Source of the DNA: Pyxidicoccus fallax
Lineage (GTDB): Bacteria; Myxococcota; Myxococcia; Myxococcales; Myxococcaceae
DNA length: 52,320 nt
NCBI RefSeq assembly: GCF_012933655.1
Contig: NZ_JABBJJ010000045.1
Coordinates: 1 to 52,320, forward strand
Direction of reading: 5' to 3'
The notes under the pieces are model-generated. The model saw only the letters and a program-made list of their open reading frames with translations. It had not been told where the DNA came from and made no database searches. Numbering within the stretch: position 1 is the stretch's first letter; the number at the start of each line of letters is the position of its first letter. Shown piece after piece: positions 1 to 8,152 of this stretch. The translations under genes and the position numbers were made by a program.

Positions 1-590
1 GGCGGGTGCCCATCCTGAATGGCGAGAGCTTCGACCCGTTCGCGCCACGCCTGGGCCTCTTCGACCTCGTGCTCATGAATGGCGTCGTGGAGCACATCCC
101 CCTGAGCGTGCCGGGCCTGCGCCAGCGCGTCCTCCGGAGCGCGTGGGCGGCGGTGCGCCCCGGGGGCTACCTCGTCATCAACGACACGCCCAACCGGCTG
201 TGGCCCGTCGACGGGCACTCCACGCAGCTGTGGTTCGTGCCCTGGACGAAGCCGGGCTCCGCGTGGGCGTACCGGCGGGCCGTGAAGCTGGGGCGGCATG
301 CGGACTCGCCCACCAGCGCGCCGGGACCGCTGGGCCTGGAGCAGGTGGGGGCCTGGGGAGCGACGTACCCGGAGCTGCTCGGGTATCTGGGCGGCGAGGA
401 CGCGGTGGAGTGCATCAACCTCCTCCCGGGACACTCCGAGCGGGTGAGCTACGTGGACGCGGGCTCGCCCCGGCGGCAGAAGCTGGAGAAGCTGCTCCAC
501 GCGACGCTGGTGCCCGCGCTGCGCATGCCGCTCACCGCGTTCGCGCCGTCGCTCAACAACCTCGTGCTGCGCAAGCGGACGGCGGGGTAG
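1..590 (+). CDS. Class I SAM-dependent methyltransferase, C-terminal part
   Basis: This is the distal part of a SAM-dependent methyltransferase; the frame is open to the left edge, so the true start lies outside the window. The visible protein carries the post-I acidic/hydrophobic strand FDLVLMNGVVEHIP, typical of class I methyltransferases, followed by RPGGYLVINDTPNRLWP, which matches the strand after motif III where many small-molecule or O-methyltransferases carry a PGG turn. The SAM-binding glycine loop would be upstream and is not seen. The C-terminal 100 residues are less typical and may form a substrate lid. Substrate cannot be told. A GTG at base 6 is in frame but is unlikely to be the real start. 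Confidence 0.7.
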   Translation, partial: RVPILNGESFDPFAPRLGLFDLVLMNGVVEHIPLSVPGLRQRVLRSAWAAVRPGGYLVINDTPNRLWPVDGHSTQLWFVPWTKPGSAWAYRRAVKLGRHADSPTSAPGPLGLEQVGAWGATYPELLGYLGGEDAVECINLLPGHSERVSYVDAGSPRRQKLEKLLHATLVPALRMPLTAFAPSLNNLVLRKRTAG

Positions 591-594
591 GGGC

Positions 595-1233
595 TCAACC
601 GCGCCGCTTCGAGCCCAGGCGGGCCCCGGGAGAGTCCGGTTCCCGGGGCAGGTGTCTCAGCCCCATCCAGCCGAGCGCCGCGACATGGCGCGCCACGTGG
701 TCGATGGAGAAGGCCTTGCCTTCGGCCGCCCACCACTGGCCCACCTGCGTCACCATGCCCACCAGCGCATTGGCGTAGATGGGCGCGACCTTGGGGTTGT
801 ACCCGGCGCGCTCGAACTCGCTGCGGAAGATGTCGCCCACGCGCTGCGCCAGGTCGTCGATGACGCGCGTCAGGCCCCGGCGCGCGGTGGCCAGGGGTGA
901 GTCGCGGGTGAGCACCGCGAAGCCCGCGGGCTCCTCCTTCGCGTACGTCATGAAGGCCAGCACCGCGGCCTCGAAGCGCTCGCGCGGCGTGCCCTGGGAG
1001 ATGCTCTCCGACATGCGCGCCACCAGGTCGTCCATCTCCCGGTCCACGATGGCGGCGTAGAGGCCCTCCTTCGCGCCGAAGTGCTCGTAGACGATGGGCT
1101 TCGACACGCCTGCCTGCTGGGCAACCTCCTCGATGGAGGTCGCCTCGTAGCCATGCGAGGCGAAGACCCCCCGCCCGACCTCCATCAACTGGACCCGCCG
1201 GTCGGCGGCGGAAAGCCGTTTCTTCTTCGCCAA
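595..1233 (-). CDS. TetR/AcrR family transcriptional regulator
   Basis: One-component repressor of about 212 residues. The N-terminal helix-turn-helix is clear: GVFASHGYEATSIEEVAQQ followed by AGVSKPIVYEHFGAKEGLY, the standard TetR recognition helix. The C-terminal ligand domain is unassigned. I place the start at a TTG (bases 1231-1233) because a GGAG lies eight or so bases upstream and the AKKKRLSAADRR sequence is a normal TetR N-terminus; an upstream ATG reading further would run through the operator-like dyads and the neighbour's 5' region. It is divergent from a fatty-acid desaturase gene, and two matching dyads lie between them, so it probably represses desaturase expression and itself, sensing an acyl-CoA or membrane-stress ligand (inference). 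Confidence 0.9.
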   Translation of the reverse strand: MAKKKRLSAADRRVQLMEVGRGVFASHGYEATSIEEVAQQAGVSKPIVYEHFGAKEGLYAAIVDREMDDLVARMSESISQGTPRERFEAAVLAFMTYAKEEPAGFAVLTRDSPLATARRGLTRVIDDLAQRVGDIFRSEFERAGYNPKVAPIYANALVGMVTQVGQWWAAEGKAFSIDHVARHVAALGWMGLRHLPREPDSPGARLGSKRRG

Positions 1234-1244
1234 GTTGATCTCCA

Positions 1245-1291
1245 ACCTACTCGCGAGTAACTTACCCAACCGAAACCTACTGGACAGTAAC
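1245..1291. promoter_or_regulatory. Twin dyad operator between tetR-like gene and desaturase
   Basis: Two copies of ACCTACT-N4-AGTAAC occur at 1245-1261 and 1275-1291. Their cores are dyads: TACTCGCGAGTA (1248-1259) is a perfect 12-base palindrome, and TACTG-GA-CAGTA (1278-1289) is palindromic outside the central pair. Dyad centres are 30 bases apart, close to three helical turns. They fill the gap between the two divergent starts, which is where a TetR repressor controlling both genes would bind. Binding itself is inferred. Confidence 0.7.
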
Positions 1292-1315
1292 CATACAGCG
1301 CGGCTGGAGCCCCCC

Positions 1316-2101
1316 ATGTACCTCGCCACCTGCGGAGCCGTCTTCCTGGCCGCATACCTGCTCAATATCCTCACGATTACAGTGGGTTACCACCGGGGGC
1401 TCGCGCACAAGGCGGTGCGCCTGCACCCGGCCCTGCGCGGGCTGGTGATTGCCGGGGGCAACTGGCTGACGGGGTTGGATCCCAAGGCGTGGGTGGTGAT
1501 GCACCGGCTCCACCACGAGCACTCCGACACGCCGCTGGATCCGCACTCGCCCGTCAACGTGGGCATCCTCGGCATCGGGATGGAGCAGCTGCGCAGCTAC
1601 AAGCGCGTCATCGTGGGGCTGCTGAAGAACGAGCCGGAGTACACGCGCTATGCGAAGGACCTCGACTTCCCGCTCAACACGCTGAACCGCACGGGGCGCT
1701 GGTACCTGCCGTACGTCCTGCACGGCGTCGTCGGGCTGGCGCTGGGGCTCGGCATCGGCTGGCTGCTCGGGGCCGCGTACTTCCTGGGGATGATGAGCCA
1801 CCCGGTGCAGGGCGGCCTCGTCAACTCGCTGGGGCACGCGGTGGGCGGGCGCAACTTCGACACGTCCGACAACTCGCGCAACAACCATCTGGCCGCGTGG
1901 CTCATCTTCGGCGAGGGCTTCCAGAACAACCACCACCGCTACCCGGGGTCGGCGTCCTTCTCCTACCACCGGCACGAAATCGACCTGGGCTACGGCGCCT
2001 GTGTGCTGCTGGAGAAGCTGGGGCTCGCCACCATCCAGCGGGATTACCTCATCCCCCGTCCGCCGGGCGTGTCGGCCACGGAAGCGCAGGCCCGGTCCTG
2101 A
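1316..2101 (+). CDS. Acyl-CoA/fatty acid desaturase (delta-9 type)
   Basis: Integral-membrane di-iron desaturase, 261 residues, which would introduce a cis double bond into membrane acyl chains. The three histidine boxes are visible: HRGLAH near residue 24, HRLHH near residue 62 and NNHHRYP near residue 206. Hydrophobic pairs between the boxes match the four-helix membrane fold. The ATG at 1316 has a GGAG upstream; an earlier in-frame ATG at 1235 would place coding sequence over the operator dyads and is less likely. A hemolysin-III gene starts 11 bases downstream, so the two probably share a transcript. The divergent TetR regulator and the twin dyads suggest control by acyl-CoA or membrane state. 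Confidence 0.92.
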   Translation: MYLATCGAVFLAAYLLNILTITVGYHRGLAHKAVRLHPALRGLVIAGGNWLTGLDPKAWVVMHRLHHEHSDTPLDPHSPVNVGILGIGMEQLRSYKRVIVGLLKNEPEYTRYAKDLDFPLNTLNRTGRWYLPYVLHGVVGLALGLGIGWLLGAAYFLGMMSHPVQGGLVNSLGHAVGGRNFDTSDNSRNNHLAAWLIFGEGFQNNHHRYPGSASFSYHRHEIDLGYGACVLLEKLGLATIQRDYLIPRPPGVSATEAQARS

Positions 2102-2112
2102 CCGCCCGGGCG

Positions 2113-2751
2113 GTGGAGAAGCCGAAGCTGCGGGGCGTGCTGCACCAGTTCGCCGCCGTGGCCGCGCTCGGAGCGGGTGGGGTGCTCGTGTCGATGGCGC
2201 CCACGCCTCGGGCCGCGACGGCGGCGGCGCTGTATGCCGTCAGCCTGGTGGTGTTGTTCTCGGTGAGCGCGACGTACCACCGGGTGGACTGGGCCCCACG
2301 AGGGCGGGCGTGGATGCGGCGCATGGACCATGCGTCCATCTTCATCCTCATCGCGGGCACGTATACGCCCGTCGCGCTGCTGGGCGTGTCCGGTGCGGCC
2401 GGTGACAGCCTGCTCGTCGCCATCTGGTGCGGCGCGCTGGTGGGCGTGTTGCAGTCGCTGTTCTGGGTGCACGCACCGAAGGCGGTGACGGCGGCGCTGG
2501 CCGTCGGGGTGGGCTGGACGCTGGTGCCGTACCTGGATGAGGCGCGCCAGGCGCTTGGTGCCGCGGAGCTCTCACTCATCCTGGCGGGCGGCGTCGCCTA
2601 CACCACGGGGGCGCTCGCGTATGCCCTGAAGCGGCCGGACTTGAGGCCCGGCGTGTTCGGGTACCACGAGCTCTTCCACGCGCTCACGCTCGTGGGGGCC
2701 GGGCTCCACTTCGCGGTGGTGCTGCGGCTCGTGCGAGCCGCGAGCACGTAG
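2113..2751 (+). CDS. trhA: Hemolysin III / PAQR family membrane protein (TrhA-like)
   Basis: Seven-helix membrane protein of about 212 residues in the PAQR/hemolysin III family. Family signatures are SATYHR near residue 55, DHASIFILIAGTYTP near residue 75 and GYHELFHALTLVGAGLHF at the end, which supply the conserved metal-binding Asp and His residues. Bacterial TrhA has been linked to membrane energetics and fluidity control, which fits its place directly behind a desaturase gene. The start is a GTG 11 bases after the desaturase stop; there is no ATG before the conserved region, so the exact start is less certain than the gene. Confidence 0.88.
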   Translation: MEKPKLRGVLHQFAAVAALGAGGVLVSMAPTPRAATAAALYAVSLVVLFSVSATYHRVDWAPRGRAWMRRMDHASIFILIAGTYTPVALLGVSGAAGDSLLVAIWCGALVGVLQSLFWVHAPKAVTAALAVGVGWTLVPYLDEARQALGAAELSLILAGGVAYTTGALAYALKRPDLRPGVFGYHELFHALTLVGAGLHFAVVLRLVRAAST

Positions 2752-2794
2752 GCACGCGCCCATTGCGTCTCGGGATTGACCTACGCTGGGGGCA

Positions 2795-3406
2795 ATGGAC
2801 GCCATCAAGAAGCTGACCGCCATCGCCACGGCCGCGATGAAGCCGCTCGCGAAGGCGGGCGGCTTCACGAAGAAGGACCTGACCTGGCGCCGCCGCCATG
2901 GGGAGACGCTCCAGGTCCTCAACGTGCAGCGCTCTCATGGCAACACCGCGAGCGAGGCCCGCTGCTACGTGAACGTGGCCCTCTCCTTCGACGCGCTCTA
3001 CCGGCTGGAGGACCGGCCCATCCCGGAAGCACCGAAGGAGCACGAGTGTCACTTCCGCGAGCGGATGGAGCACCTCGTCCCGGGCGCTCCCTCCGAGTGG
3101 GACGTGGACATGGATACCGATGAGGCCGTGCTGACGGCGCGACTCTCGGAGGCCCTGGGGCGCGCCGCCGCGTTCCTCGACGCGGTGGATGGACCCGCGA
3201 AGCTCCTGCACCAGCACGCGCTGGACTACGGCGCCCAGCTCTTCCTGCGCGCCCAGCTCCGCTATGTGATGGGCGACCTGGATGGCGCCCTCGCCGACGT
3301 GCGCGGCGGCGTGGAGTTCTTCGCTGACCGGGGACTCACCCTGGAGCGGCAGCTTCGCGCGCTGCACCTCACGCAGCTCGCATCACGTGCCGGAGTGAAG
3401 ACGTAG
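2795..3406 (+). CDS. DUF4304-like protein
   Basis: Cytosolic protein of 203 residues. The N-terminal half, with a helical start followed by GFTKKDLTWRRR, LQVLNVQRS and YVNVALSFDALY, resembles the DUF4304 fold (a single alpha/beta domain of unknown function, often near toxin-immunity genes). The C-terminal half is helical, with LFLRAQLRYVMGDLDGALADV looking like one TPR-like hairpin. The ATG at 2795 follows a GGGGG ribosome-binding stretch. It is convergent with glutaminase, leaving only 12 bases. No catalytic motif is visible and no function is claimed. Confidence 0.7.
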   Translation: MDAIKKLTAIATAAMKPLAKAGGFTKKDLTWRRRHGETLQVLNVQRSHGNTASEARCYVNVALSFDALYRLEDRPIPEAPKEHECHFRERMEHLVPGAPSEWDVDMDTDEAVLTARLSEALGRAAAFLDAVDGPAKLLHQHALDYGAQLFLRAQLRYVMGDLDGALADVRGGVEFFADRGLTLERQLRALHLTQLASRAGVKT

Positions 3407-3418
3407 CGGTGGCGGGTT

Positions 3419-4330
3419 TCAGAAGACCGAGAGGCCGGTGAGCGTGGTGAACCGGTCCAGCGCCTCCACTCCCGCCACCGAGTTCCCCCGCGCATCGAGC
3501 CCGGGGCTCCAGACACAGAGGCCGCAGAGGTTGGGGATGACGGCGATGATGCCGCCGCCCACGCCGCTCTTGCCGGGCAGGCCGACGCGGTAGGCGAAAT
3601 CGCCCGCGGCGTCGTAGGTGCCGCAGGTGAGCATGACCGCGTTCACCTGCTTGGCCTGGCTCCGCGTGAGCAGCCGCTCTCCTCCGGCGCGCTGGCCATG
3701 CCGGGCCAGGAAGCCACAGGCCCGAGCGAGGTCCGCGCAGCTCGCCGAGAGGGAGCACTGCCAGAAGTAGTGGTCCAGCACATCCGCGACGGGGTTCTCG
3801 ATGTTTCCGTAGCTGGCCATGAAGTGTGCCAGGGCGGCATTGCGGTGGCCGTGCGTGGCCTCGGAGGCGGCGACGACGGGGTCGAAGTCCAGCGCCGGGT
3901 TGCCGCTCTCCACGCGGAGGAACTCGCGCAGCACGCCCCGAGCATCACCGGTGAGCCGGAGCAGCCGGTCGGTGATGACGAGCGCCCCCGCGTTGATGAA
4001 CGGGTTGCGCGGGATGCCCTGCTCGTACTCGAGCTGGACGAGGGAGTTGAACGGATTGCCCGAGGGCTCCTTGCCCACGCGGCGCCAGACGGCGTCACCG
4101 TCCCGGGCGAGTGTGAGGGCGAGGGTGAAGACCTTGGAGATGCTCTGGATGGAGAAGGGCACGCGCCAGTCGCCGACGCCGAAGAGCTGGCCGTCCACGG
4201 TGGCCAGCGCCATGCCGAAGCGGCCCGGGTCCACGGCCGCGAGCGCGGGAATGTAGTTGGCCACACGCCCCTGACCGATGAGGGGCCGGACCGCGGTCGC
4301 CACCTCATCGAGTACCGCCTGGTAGTCCAT
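3419..4330 (-). CDS. glsA: Glutaminase A
   Basis: Hydrolyses L-glutamine to glutamate and ammonia in the cytosol. The protein is 303 residues, matching the usual 300-310 of bacterial glutaminases, which have a beta-lactamase-like serine fold. Signatures are VANYIPALA, the catalytic SISK tetrad in FSIQSISKVF near residue 60, NPFINAGAL, and YRVGLPGKSGVGGGI near the C-terminus. The start at the ATG before DYQAVLDEV gives the family length; an in-frame GTG 15 bases upstream is possible. No linked nitrogen-metabolism gene is visible, so it is likely a stand-alone gene, convergent with the DUF4304-like gene. Confidence 0.95.
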   Translation of the reverse strand: MDYQAVLDEVATAVRPLIGQGRVANYIPALAAVDPGRFGMALATVDGQLFGVGDWRVPFSIQSISKVFTLALTLARDGDAVWRRVGKEPSGNPFNSLVQLEYEQGIPRNPFINAGALVITDRLLRLTGDARGVLREFLRVESGNPALDFDPVVAASEATHGHRNAALAHFMASYGNIENPVADVLDHYFWQCSLSASCADLARACGFLARHGQRAGGERLLTRSQAKQVNAVMLTCGTYDAAGDFAYRVGLPGKSGVGGGIIAVIPNLCGLCVWSPGLDARGNSVAGVEALDRFTTLTGLSVF

Positions 4331-4490
4331 CACGTGCTCGTTCACCTCGGGGGCGCATGATAGCCGCGATGGCGCGGGCCTCCGCGTGGAACGCGTCCGC
4401 CGCGAAAAGAGCACGGGCCATCAAACGGGCGCCGGACGCCACCGCTACCTTCCTCCGCGTCGTTCCACACGAGACCGCGGAGACGTGAAG

Positions 4491-4949
4491 ATGCATGCGG
4501 AGTACCTGAGGCAGGACGAAGAGCTCGTCATCATCGGCCCGGCGTTGCGGACCTCACCCGAGCAGGCCGGCCAGGACATCCCCCTCCACTGGCAGCGCTT
4601 CATGCGGGAGCATCTGCCCTCGCTGAAGGACGTGCACGACGTCTACGCGGTCTATTGCGACTACGAGCGCGACCACCGGGGCCCCTACACGATGGTCATC
4701 GGCACGCGGGTGAGCGCGGACGCCCCGGTGCCCGAAGGCCTGCGCAGGGTGGTCATCCCCCGTGGGGAGTATGCACGCTTCATGACCCGGGGCGACCCGG
4801 CCCAGGCCGTCGTACGCACCTGGGCCCACGTGTGGGACGGCTGGGAGCGGCGCGGAGAGCGGCGCTATGTCGCCGACTTCGAGCGCCATGCCGTGTCCGC
4901 CATGGCCCGCGGAACCACCGAGGCGGAGGTGTGGGTGGGCCTGTCCTAA
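4491..4949 (+). CDS. GyrI-like small-molecule-binding domain protein
   Basis: Single-domain protein of 152 residues with the GyrI-like/effector-binding fold seen in the C-terminal part of many AraC and MerR regulators. Typical elements are the N-terminal EELVIIGPALRTS strand, the IPLHWQRFM helix, YAVYCDYERDHRGPYTMVIGTRV, and the late VVIPRGEYARFM strand followed by a WAHVWDGWE helix. It lacks a DNA-binding domain. The ATG at 4491 follows a GGAGACGTGAAG leader; an upstream in-frame ATG at 4386 lacks such support. Its last bases overlap the stop codon of the convergent AraC-GyrI gene, so the two GyrI-like domains meet tail to tail. Likely role is ligand sequestration or sensing (inference). Confidence 0.82.
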   Translation: MHAEYLRQDEELVIIGPALRTSPEQAGQDIPLHWQRFMREHLPSLKDVHDVYAVYCDYERDHRGPYTMVIGTRVSADAPVPEGLRRVVIPRGEYARFMTRGDPAQAVVRTWAHVWDGWERRGERRYVADFERHAVSAMARGTTEAEVWVGLS

Positions 4950-5806
4950 TCCGCGATGCGGACGCGGACCTCGGTGAGCAGGTCCTCCTCCGGGGTCCGC
5001 TCGGGGTCGTTGAGGTAGTGCTCGATGACGGCGTCCGGCGCCGGCTCATACCCGCTGGTGGGGAACCACCGTCCGATGACCTCGAGGTACGTCTCGCCCA
5101 GCCGCGCGTAGGACCCGCGGTGCAGCCCGACGGCGTATGTGCCCCCGGGAAGGGTCATGACCTCGACCTCGTCCGTGGCGGCGAAGTCCTCGGCGACGGC
5201 GACACACGCGTCGAAGCGCAGCAGGGCTTCCGGTGTGACGGCGGGGTCGTCCGGGCACACGCCATAGAGCACGGGCTCCGAGCCCAGAAACCCGTGACGC
5301 GCGGCCCACGTCATCAACCGCTGCCAGAGCTGGCCGACGTCCGCATAGCTGCCACGGTGTCGCATGAAGGCCACGCGCAGCGCCGGATGGGTGCGAACCC
5401 GGACCTCCACTCCGGGTCCACCGGCATGGGCCTGCTGCCAGTCGAGGACGCGTGACGCGGGCTGCTCACGGAACTCGGACGGAGGCACGCCGAAGCGCGC
5501 GATGAAGGCGCGGGTGAAGGCCTCGTGGGATTCGTAGCCCGCATCGAGAGCGACCTCGAGGAGGCGCACGTCGCCATCGGCGCGGAGCCTGCGCGCTGCC
5601 CGCTCCAGACGCAGGCGGCGCACGTGCTCCATCACGGTCTCTCCCATCTGCGCGCGGAAGATGCGGTGGAAGTGGTGCAGCGAGAAGTTCGCCACCCGTG
5701 CCAGGGCGGTGGGGTCGACGGGCTCGTCCAGGCGCTCTTGCAGCACCTGCTGGGCCCGCAGCAACCGCCGCTGGTAGTCGGCTTCAGTCGTATGTCGGCG
5801 GGGCAT
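4946..5806 (-). CDS. AraC-family regulator with C-terminal GyrI-like domain
   Basis: Transcriptional regulator of 286 residues. Residues about 10-110 form the paired helix-turn-helix AraC domain, with ALARVANFSLHHFHRIFRAQ and the second motif VALDAGYESHEAFTRAFIARFG-VPPSEFR. Residues about 130-286 form the GyrI-like ligand domain (VEVRVRTHPALRVAFMRHRGSY, LPGGTYAVGLHRGSY). This Rob/SoxS-like architecture usually responds to bound hydrophobic small molecules and controls efflux or detoxification genes. The start at MPRRH leaves a short normal leader to the AraC domain; an in-frame ATG ten codons upstream is the alternative. It overlaps the convergent GyrI-like gene by four bases. Confidence 0.92.
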   Translation of the reverse strand: MPRRHTTEADYQRRLLRAQQVLQERLDEPVDPTALARVANFSLHHFHRIFRAQMGETVMEHVRRLRLERAARRLRADGDVRLLEVALDAGYESHEAFTRAFIARFGVPPSEFREQPASRVLDWQQAHAGGPGVEVRVRTHPALRVAFMRHRGSYADVGQLWQRLMTWAARHGFLGSEPVLYGVCPDDPAVTPEALLRFDACVAVAEDFAATDEVEVMTLPGGTYAVGLHRGSYARLGETYLEVIGRWFPTSGYEPAPDAVIEHYLNDPERTPEEDLLTEVRVRIAD

Positions 5807-5856
5807 CGCAGGTGACTCTATAGTGTTCGCCTCCACGCCGATGAAAGGAGTGCGCC

Positions 5857-6243
5857 ATGCACGAGGGCTCCTGCCTCTGCGGGGCTGTTCGTTTCGAGGT
5901 CACCTGCGCCTTGCCCCCGCCTGCCGCCTGTCACTGCTCACAATGCCGGAAGCAGTCGGGGCATTTCTGGGTGTCCACCGACGTTCCCCGTTCCGCGGTG
6001 ACGATCCACGGTGCGGAAAAGCTGACCTGGTTCCGCTCCTCCGAGAAGGTGCGGCGCGGTTTCTGCTCCACCTGCGGCTCCTTCCTCTTCTGGGACCCGC
6101 TCCAGAGCGAGAAGGACATCATCGCCATCGCCATGGGCGCGTTCGACAAGCCCACGGACACGCGACTGGCGAAGCACCTCTTCGTGGCGCACAAGGGCGA
6201 TTACTACGAGATCACGGACGACCTGCCGCGGCACCAGGGGTAG
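5857..6243 (+). CDS. GFA/CENP-V family zinc-binding protein
   Basis: Small cytosolic protein of 128 residues of the GFA family, named for glutathione-dependent formaldehyde-activating enzyme, although most members have unproven substrates. Zinc ligands are all visible: CLCGAV near residue 7, CHCSQCRKQSG near residue 26 and CSTCGSFLFW near residue 70. The full-length family fold is covered. The start ATG is preceded by GAAAGGAG. Divergent from the AraC-GyrI gene by about 50 bases, so the regulator could act on it (inference). Confidence 0.93.
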   Translation: MHEGSCLCGAVRFEVTCALPPPAACHCSQCRKQSGHFWVSTDVPRSAVTIHGAEKLTWFRSSEKVRRGFCSTCGSFLFWDPLQSEKDIIAIAMGAFDKPTDTRLAKHLFVAHKGDYYEITDDLPRHQG

Positions 6244-6259
6244 GACCGCGCCACGGGGC

Positions 6260-6991
6260 TCAGCCCACGGCTCCGGGCTCGAAGCGCGCGAGGAAGACCT
6301 TGAACTGCAGCGAGACGAAGAGCGTCTTTGGCGCCACGAGCCCGGTCCGAGCGAGCATCGCGAACAGGGCGGCATCGGACTCGATGGGCCGCATCGCCGC
6401 GAGGTGCTCGCGCCGGTGAGCCAGCTCTTTCGAGGGGATTCCATACGCCCGCCACCGCCGCATCTCCACGTTCGTCAGTTCGGGGTCCGGGCCGATGCGG
6501 CAGCCCACGACGAGGGGCGCTCCGGGCTTGAGCCGCCGGGTCACCTCCCGCAACAGCTCGACGCGGGCCTCCTCGCCCTCCACGTGGTGCAGCACCCCCA
6601 TCATCTGCGCGCCATCGAACAGGGGCCCCGCGGGTAGCGTGTGCAGCTCGCCCACGTGCAGGTGCGTGCGTGATAGCAGGCCCTCGTCCTCCAGGCGCTT
6701 GCGGGCGACGGCGAGCATGGGCTCGGAGGGGTCCACGCCGGTGAAGCGCCAGCCCGGCACGTCGAAGCGCTGGTAGGGCAGCAGCTCCGCGCCCGTGCCC
6801 AGCCCCACGAAGAGCAGCGACGCCGCGTCCTGGCCGTCGAGCCGGGCGGCCAGCGCACTGGCGCCGAGCTCATACCCGATGTGGAAGCCGGCCATGCTGA
6901 TGGCCGTCTGGGCGTCGTAGATGGCGGCGCGGTCGGCGCCAAAGCCCGGCACGACATGGTGGATGGAATGAGTGGAGTGTTCGTGAGCCAT
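6260..6991 (-). CDS. Class I SAM-dependent methyltransferase
   Basis: Cytosolic methyltransferase of 243 residues. The SAM loop LLFVGLGTGAELLPYQ lies near residue 60, with the acidic GVDPSEPML strand after it and the post-motif FDGAQMMGVLHHVE region around residue 120; KPGAPLVVGCRIG follows. The His-rich N-terminus (HEHSTHSIHH) is unusual and could bind metal or simply be a linker. The ATG at 6991 has a GAGGACACGTC leader. The same-strand LysR gene ends 142 bases upstream, and the convergent GFA gene ends 16 bases away. The acceptor substrate is unknown. Confidence 0.9.
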   Translation of the reverse strand: MAHEHSTHSIHHVVPGFGADRAAIYDAQTAISMAGFHIGYELGASALAARLDGQDAASLLFVGLGTGAELLPYQRFDVPGWRFTGVDPSEPMLAVARKRLEDEGLLSRTHLHVGELHTLPAGPLFDGAQMMGVLHHVEGEEARVELLREVTRRLKPGAPLVVGCRIGPDPELTNVEMRRWRAYGIPSKELAHRREHLAAMRPIESDAALFAMLARTGLVAPKTLFVSLQFKVFLARFEPGAVG

Positions 6992-7133
6992 GACGTGTCC
7001 TCGTGATGCCCGCGGGAGGCGGGCGACTGGAGGGAAGGATGCGTCGTGACTCTGGTTCGCGGGAGAGCGGGGATTCAGATCCGATCGGCGGAAACTCGGG
7101 TCCCGCTGGGCCGTGTCGCCGCGCGGTCGCGGC

Positions 7134-8051
7134 TCAGGCCGTGTCGCGGGTGGCGGAGCGGAGGTGGTCGATGAACGCGCGCAGCGCCGGGGCCATCTGC
7201 CGCTGCCGTGGGTAGCAGAGGAAGAGGCCAGGGAAGGGCGCGGACCACGCCTCCAGCAACGGAACCAACCGACCGTCCGCGAGGTAGGGGCGGACCACCT
7301 GGTCGACGGCGAAGTGGATGCCCAGGCCGGCGAGCGCGGCGCGGAGCGCGAAGTCCTTGCTGTTGACGATGAGCGGTCCATCGACGGCCACCTCGAACCA
7401 CGCGTCGTCCTGCCAGAACTCCCAGTGGTAGGGCGTCGCCGTGCCGGGCCAGCGCCAGCGGATGCAACTGTGCGCCGTGAGGTCCTGGGGCGTGCGCGGC
7501 GTGCCACGGCGTGCCAGGTAGTCGGGCGAGGCCACGGCAATCTGGCGCAGTTCCGGCCCCAGCCGCACGGCGACGAGGTCTCGCTCGATGACCTCGCCCA
7601 GGCGGATGGCGGCATCGAAGCCGCCGGCCACGAAGTCGTTCACCGTGTCGTCGACCGTCAGGTCCAGCACGACCTCCGGGTAGGCGGCGTGGAAGCTCGC
7701 GAGCACGGGCTCCACGTACTGCTCCACCGCCGAGCGGAAGGACACCACCCGCACCGTGCCCGAGGGCCGCCCGTTCGTGCGCCGCACCTGTCCCACGGCC
7801 GCGCCCAGCTCGGCGACGGCCGGTCGCAGCCGGCCGAGCAGCGTCTCTCCGGCTTCGGTGAGGGCGACGCTACGCGTGGTGCGATTGAGCAGGCGCACGC
7901 GAACGCGCTCCTCCAGCCCGCGCACCATCTGGCTGAGGGCCGAGGGAGTGACGCCGAGGCGCTCTGCGGCGCGGCTGAAGCTCCGGGTCTCGGCCACGGC
8001 CACGAAGGCGCGCAGCTCACTGAACTCGCGTGGGGAGAGGAGCGGATCCAT
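7134..8051 (-). CDS. LysR-family transcriptional regulator
   Basis: LysR regulator of 305 residues. The winged helix-turn-helix is residues 10-70 (AVAETRSFSRAAERLGVTPSALSQMVRGLEERV), followed by a linker helix and the periplasmic-binding-like effector domain. The pattern LNRTTRSVALTEAG and later GFDAAIRLGEVIERDLVAVRLG is typical of the DsdC/AaeR-like group that governs neighbouring oxidoreductases. It is divergent from an SDR gene, with 101 bases between them that include an AT-rich segment near 8055-8085, unusual in this genome and a likely shared promoter/operator. The effector is unknown. Confidence 0.94.
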   Translation of the reverse strand: MDPLLSPREFSELRAFVAVAETRSFSRAAERLGVTPSALSQMVRGLEERVRVRLLNRTTRSVALTEAGETLLGRLRPAVAELGAAVGQVRRTNGRPSGTVRVVSFRSAVEQYVEPVLASFHAAYPEVVLDLTVDDTVNDFVAGGFDAAIRLGEVIERDLVAVRLGPELRQIAVASPDYLARRGTPRTPQDLTAHSCIRWRWPGTATPYHWEFWQDDAWFEVAVDGPLIVNSKDFALRAALAGLGIHFAVDQVVRPYLADGRLVPLLEAWSAPFPGLFLCYPRQRQMAPALRAFIDHLRSATRDTA

Positions 8052-8152
8052 GCGGATATTTTAACTGTACTAACAAGACTTGTGACATTGCTCCCCATTG
8101 TTCAGCGCGGAGAGGGGAGTCATATGAGGTCCCACACACAAGGGAGCCCCCT

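Noticed and set aside
1234..1374. Longer TetR protein starting at 1374
   Set aside because: The extra 47 residues would be encoded across the operator dyads and the desaturase start region and do not resemble a TetR N-terminus.
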